Assembly: GCF_007923265.1 (NCBI RefSeq)
Contig: NZ_VOJA01000003.1
Coordinates: forward strand, 62,001 to 126,000
Reading direction: 5' to 3'
DNA length: 64,000 nucleotides
Origin: Francisella salimarina
GTDB taxonomy: Bacteria; Pseudomonadota; Gammaproteobacteria; Francisellales; Francisellaceae
Position numbers and translations under genes: made by a program. The number at the start of each line of letters is the position of its first letter. Position 1 is the first letter of the stretch. The notes under the pieces were generated by a model. That model had not been told where the DNA came from. It was given only the letters and a program-made list of their open reading frames with translations, and did no database searches. This document shows positions 55,727 to 64,000 of this stretch, in pieces.

Positions 55727-56917
55727 ATGAAACAAAAAGTTTTTGTTTTAGGCCTGCTAGTTAGCCTACTTAATGTGGCTTATTCTGAAGAAAATTCGTA
55801 TGTTTGTGATAATAAAATTCTTAAAAATCCAATTATATCAACAGAGTCAAGAACTCAGTTGAATTTTACAAACTGGGCTGATTATATATCTCCTGATATA
55901 GTACCTTGCTTTTCTGATTTATCTAATACCAGAGTTAAGTACATATATACATCTGATGATAATATGACTAGGGCAAAGATAATGACAGGCTCTTCAGGTT
56001 TTGATTTGATTGAGCAAGGTGCACTTTATCTAAATAGTGAAATAGCATCTAAAGCACTTATTAAACTTGATAAGTCAAAATTACCAAACTTAGATTATCG
56101 TAATAAAGTAATTTATAATAAGGTTTCTCAAATTAATGATCCAGGGAATAATTATGCTGTAGTTTATAGCTATGGAACTACTGGGTTAGCTTATAACAAA
56201 CAAGAAATAGAACAAAGATTAGGTAAGGGTATTGTTCCTAATAGTTGGAAATATGTATTTGATAAAAAGTATCTCAAACAAATAGCACCATGTGGAGTCT
56301 CATTGCTTGATGAGCCTGAGCAGATTTTTGGTAATTATTTCTACTATCATGGTATTGATCCTAATACTAATAGTAAAGCTGAATATGAGAAGGCAGCTTT
56401 GGATATTATCAAGAACATACGTCCATATATTAAGTATTTTGATAGTAACAAATATCAAAATGATTTTACAGCAGGTAACTTATGTTTAGTGATGGGGTAC
56501 TCTGGCGATGTAGTTAGATCTGTCGAAAGAGCGAAAACTATTAATCCTGATGTGACTTTAGCTTATGTGATACCTAAAGAAGGTACTAATATTTGGTTTG
56601 ATATGCTTATGATTCCAAAAGGAGCCAAGGATCTTGATAAAGCTTATGCTCTTATGAATTATATTATAGATCCGTATGTAGCAGCTCAAAACAGTAATTA
56701 TTTATATCAGCCTAATGCAGTTACGCAAAATGAAAAATATTTAGATGATATATTTAGTGACACTAATATCAGGCCTACTGATGAGATGATCAAAAAGATG
56801 TATGTTCTTAACATTCATGATGCAGAAATGCAGAGCTTTATTAGTAGAATGTGGATGAATGTTAAATATGGTATAGAATTTACACCTAAGTACTATAAGC
56901 CCACTCAAAATAATTAA
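55727..56917 (+). CDS. Periplasmic polyamine-type solute-binding protein (PotD/PotF-like), orphan
   Basis: A signal peptide ('MKQKVFVLGLLVSLLNVAYS') is followed by a type II binding protein with 'LNFTNWADYISPDIV' (the N-W-x-x-Y-I start of PotD/PotF), 'GSSGFDLIEQGALYL', 'YAVVYSYGTTGLAYNK', and 'GNLCLVMGYSGDVVRS'. PotF-type proteins bind putrescine or spermidine for an ABC importer. No permease or ATPase gene lies nearby, so it either works with a transporter encoded elsewhere or serves as a sensor. Length 396 aa is about 25 longer than PotF. Two Cys at 'YVCDNK' and 'VPCFSD' could pair. Ligand unproven. Confidence 0.88.
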   Translation: MKQKVFVLGLLVSLLNVAYSEENSYVCDNKILKNPIISTESRTQLNFTNWADYISPDIVPCFSDLSNTRVKYIYTSDDNMTRAKIMTGSSGFDLIEQGALYLNSEIASKALIKLDKSKLPNLDYRNKVIYNKVSQINDPGNNYAVVYSYGTTGLAYNKQEIEQRLGKGIVPNSWKYVFDKKYLKQIAPCGVSLLDEPEQIFGNYFYYHGIDPNTNSKAEYEKAALDIIKNIRPYIKYFDSNKYQNDFTAGNLCLVMGYSGDVVRSVERAKTINPDVTLAYVIPKEGTNIWFDMLMIPKGAKDLDKAYALMNYIIDPYVAAQNSNYLYQPNAVTQNEKYLDDIFSDTNIRPTDEMIKKMYVLNIHDAEMQSFISRMWMNVKYGIEFTPKYYKPTQNN

Positions 56918-56926
56918 TATACATAC

Positions 56927-57724
56927 CTACGCTAAACTACTAGCAAGTATAGGGTAGGTAACAAGTATTATCTGAGTTATATTGACTAAATAGTGAGTTG
57001 TAATACTTGATAGTAGATTATTTGTAGAATTATATGATAATCCATAGATAAAACTTGCAAAAAAAGCAAGAATTGCAAATTTATAGTTTGCAAAAAACAA
57101 GTGTGCTGTTGCGAATAAAATAGCTATTATGAGTATAGATAAATATTTATTTAAATAATTGTTAAATATGTTCTTTTGTAATAATCCTCGCCAGAAAACT
57201 TCTTCATAAAAACAAGTAAAAAATAAATTTTGAATTATAAATATGATAATCAAATTATTAAATTTAATATCCCATTTAACAAAATTGAAGTTAAATGCTA
57301 TACCTCCAATTATAAGAATAGCTAATAAACCATAAAAAATACCGAATAATATAGATTTCATAATCTTGTATTTTAACTCTTGTACTAGAGTTGGTATCGC
57401 CACAGTAATTATTGATAATCCTACAAATAGAGAGTCAAACTTTAAAGTCATTGAGTATGGTATAGCATCGGACGAGACTAGTATATTTTTATATAAATTC
57501 AGATTGTTAAATCCTGGAAGTATATGTAGCATCAACAGATATGCAAATAAAGCTAATATGATTTTAAATAGAATGTGATTATATTTATTCACAACTATAG
57601 AAAATGCTAAAAATAATAATAGAATTAAAGCACCAATTAAATTTACAATATTAGTCAATAAACCTATTAATAATGACAATATTAGAAATATTATATATTT
57701 ATAGTCATCTTTTTTTGAATTCAT
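56927..57724 (-). CDS. CPBP-family intramembrane metalloprotease (CAAX protease-like)
   Basis: A 265-aa protein of about eight membrane segments. The CPBP (Abi) motifs are visible: 'CFYEEVFWRGLLQK' gives E-E-x-x-x-R at about residues 174-179, 'ILFATAHLFF' gives F-x-x-x-H, and 'SSITTHYLVNI' supplies the late H-x-x-x-N. Members cleave prenylated proteins in eukaryotes, while in bacteria roles include immunity to peptides or unknown processing. It converges with the binding-protein gene, 9 bp apart, and lies 56 bp downstream of rsgA on the same strand. Confidence 0.87.
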   Translation of the reverse strand: MNSKKDDYKYIIFLILSLLIGLLTNIVNLIGALILLLFLAFSIVVNKYNHILFKIILALFAYLLMLHILPGFNNLNLYKNILVSSDAIPYSMTLKFDSLFVGLSIITVAIPTLVQELKYKIMKSILFGIFYGLLAILIIGGIAFNFNFVKWDIKFNNLIIIFIIQNLFFTCFYEEVFWRGLLQKNIFNNYLNKYLSILIIAILFATAHLFFANYKFAILAFFASFIYGLSYNSTNNLLSSITTHYLVNITQIILVTYPILASSLA

Positions 57725-57780
57725 TAAAATACCTGTAGATACATGATTTTAAATATATTTTAAGATCTTGATTATTATAG

Positions 57781-58710
57781 TTATGATTTGATCTCTGCTA
57801 ATATTCGATGATAATTCTTAAACCTAACGGGGTTGATATGACCTTGTTTAACTTGCTCGACTATTTCACAACCTTTAGATCCCTCTTCATGTGAGCAATT
57901 TCTGAATTGGCACATCCCTTTATATTTTTTGAAATCTAAGAAACCATCAAAAAGTTCTTCTTTTGTAATATGCCAAAGTCCAAATTCTCTAATGCCAGGA
58001 GAGTCAATTATGCTAGTAGTATCATCTATCTCGTACAAAGTAGAGCATGTAGTTGTATGACGCCCTTTTTTGGTGGAATCCGATACAGCAGTTGTTGCAG
58101 TGATTTTAGCACCTAATATTGTATTTAATGTTTCAGATTTGCCAACACCTGATTGACCTAAGAATATTGATGTTTTGTCTTTAAGTTCTTCAAGCAATTT
58201 GTCAATCCCTATATTGTTTTGTGCAGAGGTATAGAATACTTTATAGCCGATTTCTTGGTAAACATTTGCTAAGTCTTGAATATATTTCTTATCTTTCTCT
58301 TTTTGATCATCGATTTTATTGATAACAATTATAGGTTCAATATTACTATTATGTAATGCTGCTAGATATCTATCAATATAATGCTCAACTGGTGCCGGAG
58401 AATGTGCAATAATTATTACAGCACTATCAATATTTGCAGCGATATTCTTATTTTTGCGCTGATATTGGTTGGGACGAGCGATTAAATTCTTTCTGTCTAA
58501 TAATTTAGCAATTACATAAGTGGAATTTGTATATTCAAGTTCTACATTATCGCCAACAGTAAGTTCGCCCTTTAAGTGGCTTCGTAATAGTGCTGAAACT
58601 TTCTCGCCACTTGTAAGTTTGACAGAAATATTGCCACCAAAGTTCGTTATGATTTTTCCTTGCAAAGATATATTATGAATTATCTTTTTATTAAAGTTAA
58701 TTATAAGCAT
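57781..58710 (-). CDS. rsgA: Small-subunit ribosome GTPase RsgA (YjeQ)
   Basis: Circularly permuted GTPase that helps 30S maturation. After an OB-fold (residues 1-75), the G motifs occur in permuted order: G4 'IVINKIDDQ', G1 'FLGQSGVGKSETLN', G3 'IIDSPGIREFG'. The C-terminal zinc knuckle is 'CQFRNCSHEEGSKGCEI' (Cys-x5-Cys-x-His-x5-Cys type). Length 309 aa is somewhat below E. coli (350), which has a longer N-terminus. It is divergent from the first DUF2147-like gene. Confidence 0.96.
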   Translation of the reverse strand: MLIINFNKKIIHNISLQGKIITNFGGNISVKLTSGEKVSALLRSHLKGELTVGDNVELEYTNSTYVIAKLLDRKNLIARPNQYQRKNKNIAANIDSAVIIIAHSPAPVEHYIDRYLAALHNSNIEPIIVINKIDDQKEKDKKYIQDLANVYQEIGYKVFYTSAQNNIGIDKLLEELKDKTSIFLGQSGVGKSETLNTILGAKITATTAVSDSTKKGRHTTTCSTLYEIDDTTSIIDSPGIREFGLWHITKEELFDGFLDFKKYKGMCQFRNCSHEEGSKGCEIVEQVKQGHINPVRFKNYHRILAEIKS

Positions 58711-58745
58711 TATTTATGAAAATGCGAATAATGTCTTGTATATAT

Positions 58746-58774
58746 TTGAATAAAAATATTATCTTTGCTAGTAT
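58746..58774 (+). promoter_or_regulatory. Candidate promoter of the DUF2147-like cluster
   Basis: TTGAAT (58746-58751) and TAGTAT (58769-58774) are separated by 17 bp, and TGC directly before the -10 gives an extended -10. It lies 59 bp upstream of the first gene's ATG, which has a strong AAAGGAG ribosome site. Confidence 0.45.
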
Positions 58775-58832
58775 CGAGAGATTAAGAAAGAAAATTCATA
58801 TTTAATCTTAAAGAAGAATTAAAGGAGAAGTA

Positions 58833-59540
58833 ATGAAGAAAACTAAATTTTTGGCATTGATGGCTTTGGCAACATTTGGTGCGACGAGTTTTTCTTATGC
58901 AGATGATGCAGGTGGAGTTAATCTATCACCAGAAGGATACTGGGTGCAATTTGATGAAGATCCAGATGCTGGTCGTGGTATGCCTCAGGGTATAGTACAT
59001 ACATACTTTGCAAAGAATAATGATTATGGAAAGAAAGGAACTCTTCAAATGGAGATAGTAGTTCCTCTAATGTATGTCGATGCATCTGGTAAACCAACTA
59101 AGCCAAGAGCAACATGTAATAATTGCTCAAATGGCTCATATAATGGTTTTAATTACAAAGGTAAAAATACTCCGCTTCAAGGAATTGTATTTGCAGGTAA
59201 TATGCAGCCACAACCGGGTACAGGTGTTGCTGGTCAAAGTAGTGATGTATATAAAGATGGTGGTGTAATAAATCCAAATGATGGTAAAGTTTACGCATCT
59301 GAAGCACAAGTTCAAGATGCTGGTAGAACGATGTATGCAAAAGCTGCTTATGTTGTTTGGGGCAAAGAATTGGGTAGTAAAGCTGCTCATTGGCAGAGAA
59401 TCACAAAAGCCGATTACGAAAAGGTTAAAGCAGATTGTGGTGTAACCGCTGATGGACAATATGTAAATAAAGATGAGAAAGTTACTGCTACTTGTACTAA
59501 CTATCCTGTTGAGCAATTTGGTGTTAAAAGTCCTGTCTAA
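58833..59540 (+). CDS. Secreted DUF2147-like protein, paralog 1
   Basis: A 235-aa exported protein. The signal peptide ends at a probable 'SYA' cleavage site near residue 24. The mature part fits the DUF2147 pattern: 'GYWVQFDE' at the start, a C-x-x-C ('TCNNCSNGSY'), 'GGVINPNDGKVYASEAQVQD' (the D/N-P-x-x-G-K-x-Y core), and 'WGKELGSKAAHWQRI' at the end of the domain. A C-terminal tail adds two more Cys, so two disulfides are possible. Family function is unknown; location should be periplasmic or extracellular. It is the first of three tandem paralogs and has the best ribosome site of the three. Confidence 0.85.
   Translation: MKKTKFLALMALATFGATSFSYADDAGGVNLSPEGYWVQFDEDPDAGRGMPQGIVHTYFAKNNDYGKKGTLQMEIVVPLMYVDASGKPTKPRATCNNCSNGSYNGFNYKGKNTPLQGIVFAGNMQPQPGTGVAGQSSDVYKDGGVINPNDGKVYASEAQVQDAGRTMYAKAAYVVWGKELGSKAAHWQRITKADYEKVKADCGVTADGQYVNKDEKVTATCTNYPVEQFGVKSPV
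58926..58985 (+). repeat. 5' near-identical tract of paralog 1 (pairs with 59681-59740)
   Basis: Sixty bases encoding the start of the mature protein differ from the matching stretch of paralog 2 at one position only (58959). The bases on both sides are much more diverged. Probable conversion tract or conserved remnant of duplication. Confidence 0.7.
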
Positions 59541-59561
59541 TTAGTTTGTATAATTACAAAT
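59331..59561 (+). repeat. 3' near-identical tract of paralog 1 (pairs with 60086-60316)
   Basis: 231 bases, offset by 755 from the second copy, differ at only three positions (59357, 59504, 59556). The tract covers the last 70 codons and 21 bases past the stop. Upstream of it the two genes differ at many silent and replacement positions. This is expected of recent gene conversion or a short unequal exchange. Confidence 0.85.
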
Positions 59562-59608
59562 CTTCTTTATACTCTCTTCTAAAATAATTTTTCAAATTTA
59601 AATATATA

Positions 59609-60295
59609 GTGTTACGAAAAATTATATTTATAGTTTTAGTGATTTTTTTCACAAGTTGTTATGCTAATAATAAAAAGCTTTCACCAGAAGGATACTGGGT
59701 GCAATTTGATGAAAATCCAGATGCTGGTCGTGGTATGCCTGAAGGGATTATTCATACTTACTTTGCTAAGAATGATGATTACGGTAAAAAAGGAACTCTA
59801 CAAGCAGAGATTGTTGTTCCTTTAATGTCTATTAACTTTGTAGGTAAACCCGCTCAACCGAAAGCTACTTGTAATAACTGTTCAAATGGTTCTTATAATG
59901 GTTTTCACTACAAAGGGCAAAATGCACCTTTACAGGGTTTTGTATTTGCAGCTAATATGAAAGAGCAAAAAGGTACAAGCCAGCTACCTGTTAAAGGTTC
60001 TATGTATAGCAGAGGAGGTGTTATAAATCCTAGTGATGGAAATGTATATGTTTCAGAAGTTCAAGTTCAAGATGCTGGCAGAACAATGTATGCAAAAGCT
60101 GCTTATGTTGTCTGGGGCAAAGAATTGGGTAGTAAAGCTGCTCATTGGCAGAGAATCACAAAAGCCGATTACGAAAAGGTTAAAGCAGATTGTGGTGTAA
60201 CCGCTGATGGACAATATGTAAATAAAGATGAGAAAGTTACTGCTACTTGTACTAACTACCCTGTTGAGCAATTTGGTGTTAAAAGTCCTGTCTAA
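59609..60295 (+). CDS. Secreted DUF2147-like protein, paralog 2
   Basis: A 228-aa exported protein, close to paralog 1 over its length and identical to it over the last 70 residues. The signal peptide 'MLRKIIFIVLVIFFTSCYA' has the same '-YA' end as paralogs 1 and 3, so signal peptidase I cleavage is likely; the 'FTSC' before it could instead be read as a weak lipobox. Domain marks are 'GYWVQFDENPDAGRG', 'TCNNCSNGSY', 'GGVINPSDGNVYVSEVQVQD' and 'WGKELGSKAAHW'. It starts with GTG and has no clear ribosome site, so expression may depend on read-through from paralog 1 and be lower. Confidence 0.82.
   Translation: MLRKIIFIVLVIFFTSCYANNKKLSPEGYWVQFDENPDAGRGMPEGIIHTYFAKNDDYGKKGTLQAEIVVPLMSINFVGKPAQPKATCNNCSNGSYNGFHYKGQNAPLQGFVFAANMKEQKGTSQLPVKGSMYSRGGVINPSDGNVYVSEVQVQDAGRTMYAKAAYVVWGKELGSKAAHWQRITKADYEKVKADCGVTADGQYVNKDEKVTATCTNYPVEQFGVKSPV
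59681..59740 (+). repeat. 5' near-identical tract of paralog 2 (pairs with 58926-58985)
   Basis: One mismatch in 60 bases against paralog 1. The match begins abruptly after the diverged signal-peptide region and fades after the codon at 59740. Confidence 0.7.
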
Positions 60296-60316
60296 TTAGT
60301 TTGTATAATTGCAAAT
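60086..60316 (+). repeat. 3' near-identical tract of paralog 2 (pairs with 59331-59561)
   Basis: Three mismatches in 231 bases against paralog 1, running through the stop codon and into the spacer. Paralog 3 does not share this tract. Confidence 0.85.
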
Positions 60317-60358
60317 TTTCTTTATACTTTATCTTAAAAGTCATAATAAATTTCTAGA

Positions 60359-61015
60359 ATGATTAAAAAAATTACGTTTCTAATTTTTGGTCTTTCCATT
60401 GTTATGTCAGGCTATGCTAGATTTGATAAAACAAATGCAAATGGCTACTGGTTACAAAAGGATGAAGCAACTAACACAAATGTGGGAGTGATTCATGCTT
60501 ATACTAATGACCATGGTAGTTTAAATGCTAAAATGTTTGTGCCGTTAGCAAATGTAGATGGTGGTAAGGTTCATCCACCTATGATTTATTGTAAAAATTG
60601 TGGCAAGGGAGATGCTTATGGGCATAAATATGATTACTCTAGTGGGAGTGATACATATCAAGGGCTAGAGTTTGTATGGGATATTAAAAAATCAGGTTCT
60701 GCCGATAAACCGCATGGTAAAGGACCAGTTTATACGGAGGGTTCGGTACTAAATCCACATGATGGTAAGTATTATCACGTCAAAGCTCAAACCATAGAAG
60801 ATGGAGACAAAGTATATGTTAGAGCTTTTTGGGGCTATTTGGGTAAAGATGAGTATTGGCAAAGGATACCTAAGTCACAAGCAAACAAGATAAAATGGGA
60901 ATGTGGTTTGACCAAAGAAAATATCTACCCATATCAAGATAAGTCTGGAAATATAGTTGATCAGAAACTATGGAAGGAGTGTTCAACAAGAGATTTCGTA
61001 AAAGATCCTTTGTAA
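60359..61015 (+). CDS. Secreted DUF2147-like protein, paralog 3 (divergent)
   Basis: A 218-aa exported protein with a signal peptide ending near 'GYA' (residue 20). It keeps the family outline of its two neighbours at lower identity: 'GYWLQKDE', C-x-x-C in 'IYCKNCGKGD', 'GSVLNPHDGKYYHVKAQTI', and 'WGYLGKDEYWQRIP', followed by a tail with two Cys ('WECGL', 'KECSTRD'). This last version is the closest of the three to the common DUF2147 pattern ('GYLG...W.R'). It lies 63 bp after paralog 2 and 12 bp before mutL, so some mutL transcription may come through the cluster. Confidence 0.8.
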   Translation: MIKKITFLIFGLSIVMSGYARFDKTNANGYWLQKDEATNTNVGVIHAYTNDHGSLNAKMFVPLANVDGGKVHPPMIYCKNCGKGDAYGHKYDYSSGSDTYQGLEFVWDIKKSGSADKPHGKGPVYTEGSVLNPHDGKYYHVKAQTIEDGDKVYVRAFWGYLGKDEYWQRIPKSQANKIKWECGLTKENIYPYQDKSGNIVDQKLWKECSTRDFVKDPL

Positions 61016-61027
61016 TAGTTATTATTT

Positions 61028-62836
61028 ATGCATTTTCAGCAGAATTATCGTCAAATAAAGGTTTTATCTGAAAGCTTAGCTAATCAAATAGCGGCTGGAG
61101 AAGTTATAGAAAGACCCTCGTCTGTAGTCAAAGAACTTATTGAGAACTCTATAGATGCTGGAGCAACCGCTATCACCATAGAAGTTCAAGAGGGTGGTAA
61201 GTCATTAATCAGAATTAGAGACAATGGTAAAGGGATTACTCGTGATGATTTGCGACTAGCACTAGTACCTCATGCAACAAGTAAAGTCTATACTCTCGAA
61301 GAGTTAGAATCTGTGGCTAGTATGGGTTTTCGTGGTGAGGCTTTAGCGAGTATTGCATCTGTATCTAAGCTAAAGATTATATCTAAACATTATAATCAAG
61401 ATGATGCTTGGCAAATTAATAATCAAACTAAAGAAATCATACCAGCTGCTCATGTAACAGGAACAACTATTGAGGTTAGTGAACTCTTTTATAATACTCC
61501 AGCACGACGCAAATTTTTGAAAAAAGATAATACTGAGTTTTTACATATTTCTGATTTACTTAAGAAATATATGCTTTGCTATTTTGGTATAGCCTTTAGA
61601 CTTATTCATAATGGTAAAGAGGTCAAAGATCTACTTTTAGCAGAAGATGCGCAACTTAAATACAATCGTGTCTTAGATTTGTATAGTCGTGATTTTATTG
61701 AAAATGCTATTTATATAGATAAAGAGGTTGGAGATGCTCATCTATGGGGCTGGGTGGCTAGTCCTAGATTCAATAGAGCTAGAGCAGATATGCAGAGCTT
61801 CTATATAAATGGACGTATTATCAAAGACAAGATTGTAACTCATGCGATCAAAAATGCTTATAAAGATGTAATGTATGGTAATAGATATCCAGCATTTTTA
61901 CTTTATCTTGATATGGATTATAAAGAGGTGGATGTAAATGTTCACCCAGCTAAAAGTGAAGTGCGTTTTAGAAATCAAAAGTTCATCTATGACTTTCTAT
62001 TTGGTACAGTCAATAAAGCTATAACTACAAGTGCAGATATCGAAATTGAGACTTCCAGCTCTAGTGAAAGCAATATATATCAAGAATCTAAAGGTACTAA
62101 TAATCCTCTTAATATTGGTAATATGAGTTTGGATATTAGTGTGGAAGATGAGCAAGAGGAATCCGAATCAAATACTAGCTTACTTGAAAAATATTTAAAT
62201 AATCAAACTACTCAAGAAAATGACATTCATATATCACAAAAGTCAAAAGCTAGTGGTTTAGGACAAGCTATCTGTCAGATTCATGGTATATACATACTCT
62301 CTCAAGTAGATGATGGTGTAGTACTTGTGGATATGCATGCTGCTCATGAGAGAATACTCTATGAAGAGATGAAAAAAACTTGGCATGCAGATACTGCTAA
62401 GTTTAAGCAAAATCTATTAATGCCTTTAACATGTAGATTATCAAGTAATATAGTCGCAACGATTGATGAGAATCTAGAAGTTTTTGAGAAGCTAGGCTTT
62501 GAAATATCAGTAGTAGCAGATGATGCAGTATTAGTACGTTCAACGCCAATATATGTTAAAGATAAAGATGTACAAAATCTAATATCAAATGTAGCTACAG
62601 AGCTTACATCCTCTGGCAAGACAAAGAGTGTTGAGTTTTATCTAAACCATATTTTGGCTACAGTATCTTGTCATGCTGCGGTTCGTGCTAATGATAAGCT
62701 TAGTATTCAGGAGATGAATCATCTACTAAGACAGATGGAGAATGTTGAAAATTCCGGTCAATGTAATCATGGCAGACCAACTTGGGTAAAGCTTAATTTT
62801 GCGGAGTTAGATAAATTCTTTTTGAGGGGACGATAA
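61028..62836 (+). CDS. mutL: DNA mismatch repair protein MutL, endonuclease-type C-terminus
   Basis: GHKL ATPase that couples MutS mismatch recognition to strand incision. N-terminal motifs: 'SLANQIAAGEVIERPSSVV', 'ENSIDAGATAI', 'RDNGKGI', 'MGFRGEALASIASV', and 'VNVHPAKSEVRF'. The linker (about residues 335-395) is Ser/Glu/Asn-rich. The C-terminal domain has 'DMHAAHERILYE', which fits D-x-H-A-x(2)-E-x(4)-E with Met for Gln, plus 'SCHAAVRA', 'CNHGRPTW' and final 'FFLRGR'. These mark MutLs with their own nicking activity, unlike E. coli MutL. 602 aa. No clear ribosome site; it converges on trxB. Confidence 0.96.
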   Translation: MHFQQNYRQIKVLSESLANQIAAGEVIERPSSVVKELIENSIDAGATAITIEVQEGGKSLIRIRDNGKGITRDDLRLALVPHATSKVYTLEELESVASMGFRGEALASIASVSKLKIISKHYNQDDAWQINNQTKEIIPAAHVTGTTIEVSELFYNTPARRKFLKKDNTEFLHISDLLKKYMLCYFGIAFRLIHNGKEVKDLLLAEDAQLKYNRVLDLYSRDFIENAIYIDKEVGDAHLWGWVASPRFNRARADMQSFYINGRIIKDKIVTHAIKNAYKDVMYGNRYPAFLLYLDMDYKEVDVNVHPAKSEVRFRNQKFIYDFLFGTVNKAITTSADIEIETSSSSESNIYQESKGTNNPLNIGNMSLDISVEDEQEESESNTSLLEKYLNNQTTQENDIHISQKSKASGLGQAICQIHGIYILSQVDDGVVLVDMHAAHERILYEEMKKTWHADTAKFKQNLLMPLTCRLSSNIVATIDENLEVFEKLGFEISVVADDAVLVRSTPIYVKDKDVQNLISNVATELTSSGKTKSVEFYLNHILATVSCHAAVRANDKLSIQEMNHLLRQMENVENSGQCNHGRPTWVKLNFAELDKFFLRGR

Positions 62837-62854
62837 TTCTAAACTTTTGTAGAA

Positions 62855-62933
62855 ATCAGTCGCGACTTGTCTAATCATTATAGTAGAAAATTATAGTTCA
62901 AACTTTTTTGTTTTGAAACTACTTGTCGCTGAT
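62855..62933. terminator. Nested inverted repeats between convergent mutL and trxB
   Basis: TAGTTCAAAC (62894-62903) pairs with GTTTTGAAACTA (62910-62921) with two bulged bases around a T6 loop, and outside it ATCAGTCGCGAC (62855-62866) pairs imperfectly with GTCGCTGAT (62925-62933). T-runs follow on the plus side (62938-62943) and further on. The position between converging stops suggests a two-way terminator. Confidence 0.5.
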
Positions 62934-62952
62934 GTACTTTTTTGTCATTTTT

Positions 62953-63947
<995 letters not shown>

Positions 63948-64000
63948 TAGTGCTTGTTCAAGTGAAATTTTGAAATAACCTTCTTAAGAGGTTTATTTTG

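Noticed and set aside
59136-59516. Antisense open frames of 126 and 63 codons across DUF2147-like paralog 1, with a 72-codon relative opposite paralog 2
   Set aside because: They mirror the conserved coding strand and recur only because the paralogs share sequence; no ribosome site and no protein-like composition.
59609-59665. Lipoprotein call for DUF2147-like paralog 2
   Set aside because: The FTSC sequence is a poor lipobox and both neighbours show ordinary '-YA' cleavage sites at the same point.

Overview
The window is chromosomal DNA from an AT-rich gammaproteobacterium, almost certainly a Francisella species. This rests on recalled family knowledge, not a search. The evidence is the gene order (glgP-malQ, glyQ, murE/murF, asd-thrABC, pyrE-lpxH, mpl-rlmB, mraY-murD-ftsW, sspA-sohB-holB, lptD-surA-rsmA-apaH-aroQ-accBC, perM-recJ-birA-epmA, gadC-like permease, mutL, trxB), the very AT-rich codon use and the stand-alone SspA. 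I cannot name the species. The window has no rRNA, tRNA, CRISPR array, insertion sequence or prophage.

Layout. 1-4.2 kb: the end of glycogen phosphorylase, malQ, an acetyltransferase and glyQ (no glyS beside it). 4.2-8.0 kb: murE, an HD-domain phosphohydrolase and murF, separated by repeat-bearing spacers. 8.0-14.8 kb: a secreted protein with 20 cysteines, then asd divergent from the thrABC operon. 14.8-18.4 kb: pyrE-lpxH divergent from mpl-rlmB. 18.5-27.7 kb: a FUSC-type membrane protein, an MFS transporter, Uup, a POT peptide transporter, glnS, and a PEP-carboxykinase-like gene that lacks most catalytic residues. 27.8-31.3 kb: mraY-murD-ftsW. 31.4-36.2 kb: yggX-tusE divergent from sspA-sohB-holB-yhbY, then a lipoprotein and trmL. 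36.3-39.5 kb: a second POT transporter and argS. 39.7-47.7 kb: lptD-surA-rsmA-apaH-aroQ-accB-accC. 47.8-49.6 kb: a RodZ-like protein and an MscS channel. 49.6-54.1 kb: the overlapping perM-recJ-birA-epmA operon. 54.2-58.7 kb: a GadC-like permease, an orphan polyamine-type binding protein, a CPBP protease and rsgA. 58.8-61.0 kb: three tandem secreted DUF2147-like paralogs. 61.0-63.9 kb: mutL and trxB, converging on a large inverted repeat.

Functionally most genes are core: peptidoglycan precursor synthesis (murE, murF, mraY, murD, ftsW, mpl), outer-membrane assembly (lpxH, lptD, surA), threonine synthesis, fatty acid initiation with its biotin ligase (accB, accC, birA), translation and RNA modification, and DNA repair. 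The classic division/cell-wall cluster is split into at least three places here.

The least ordinary signals are: (i) two palindromic repeat-like segments in frame inside murE, matching families seen in spacers of this same window, one of which shows compensatory stem changes between copies; (ii) a PEPCK-family protein with an intact P-loop but substituted metal- and phosphate-binding residues, driven by a near-consensus promoter; (iii) a tandem triplet of secreted DUF2147-like proteins whose first two members share nearly identical terminal tracts but a diverged middle, the signature of gene conversion; (iv) an unrecognised 20-cysteine exported protein. I found no complete novel multi-gene system.
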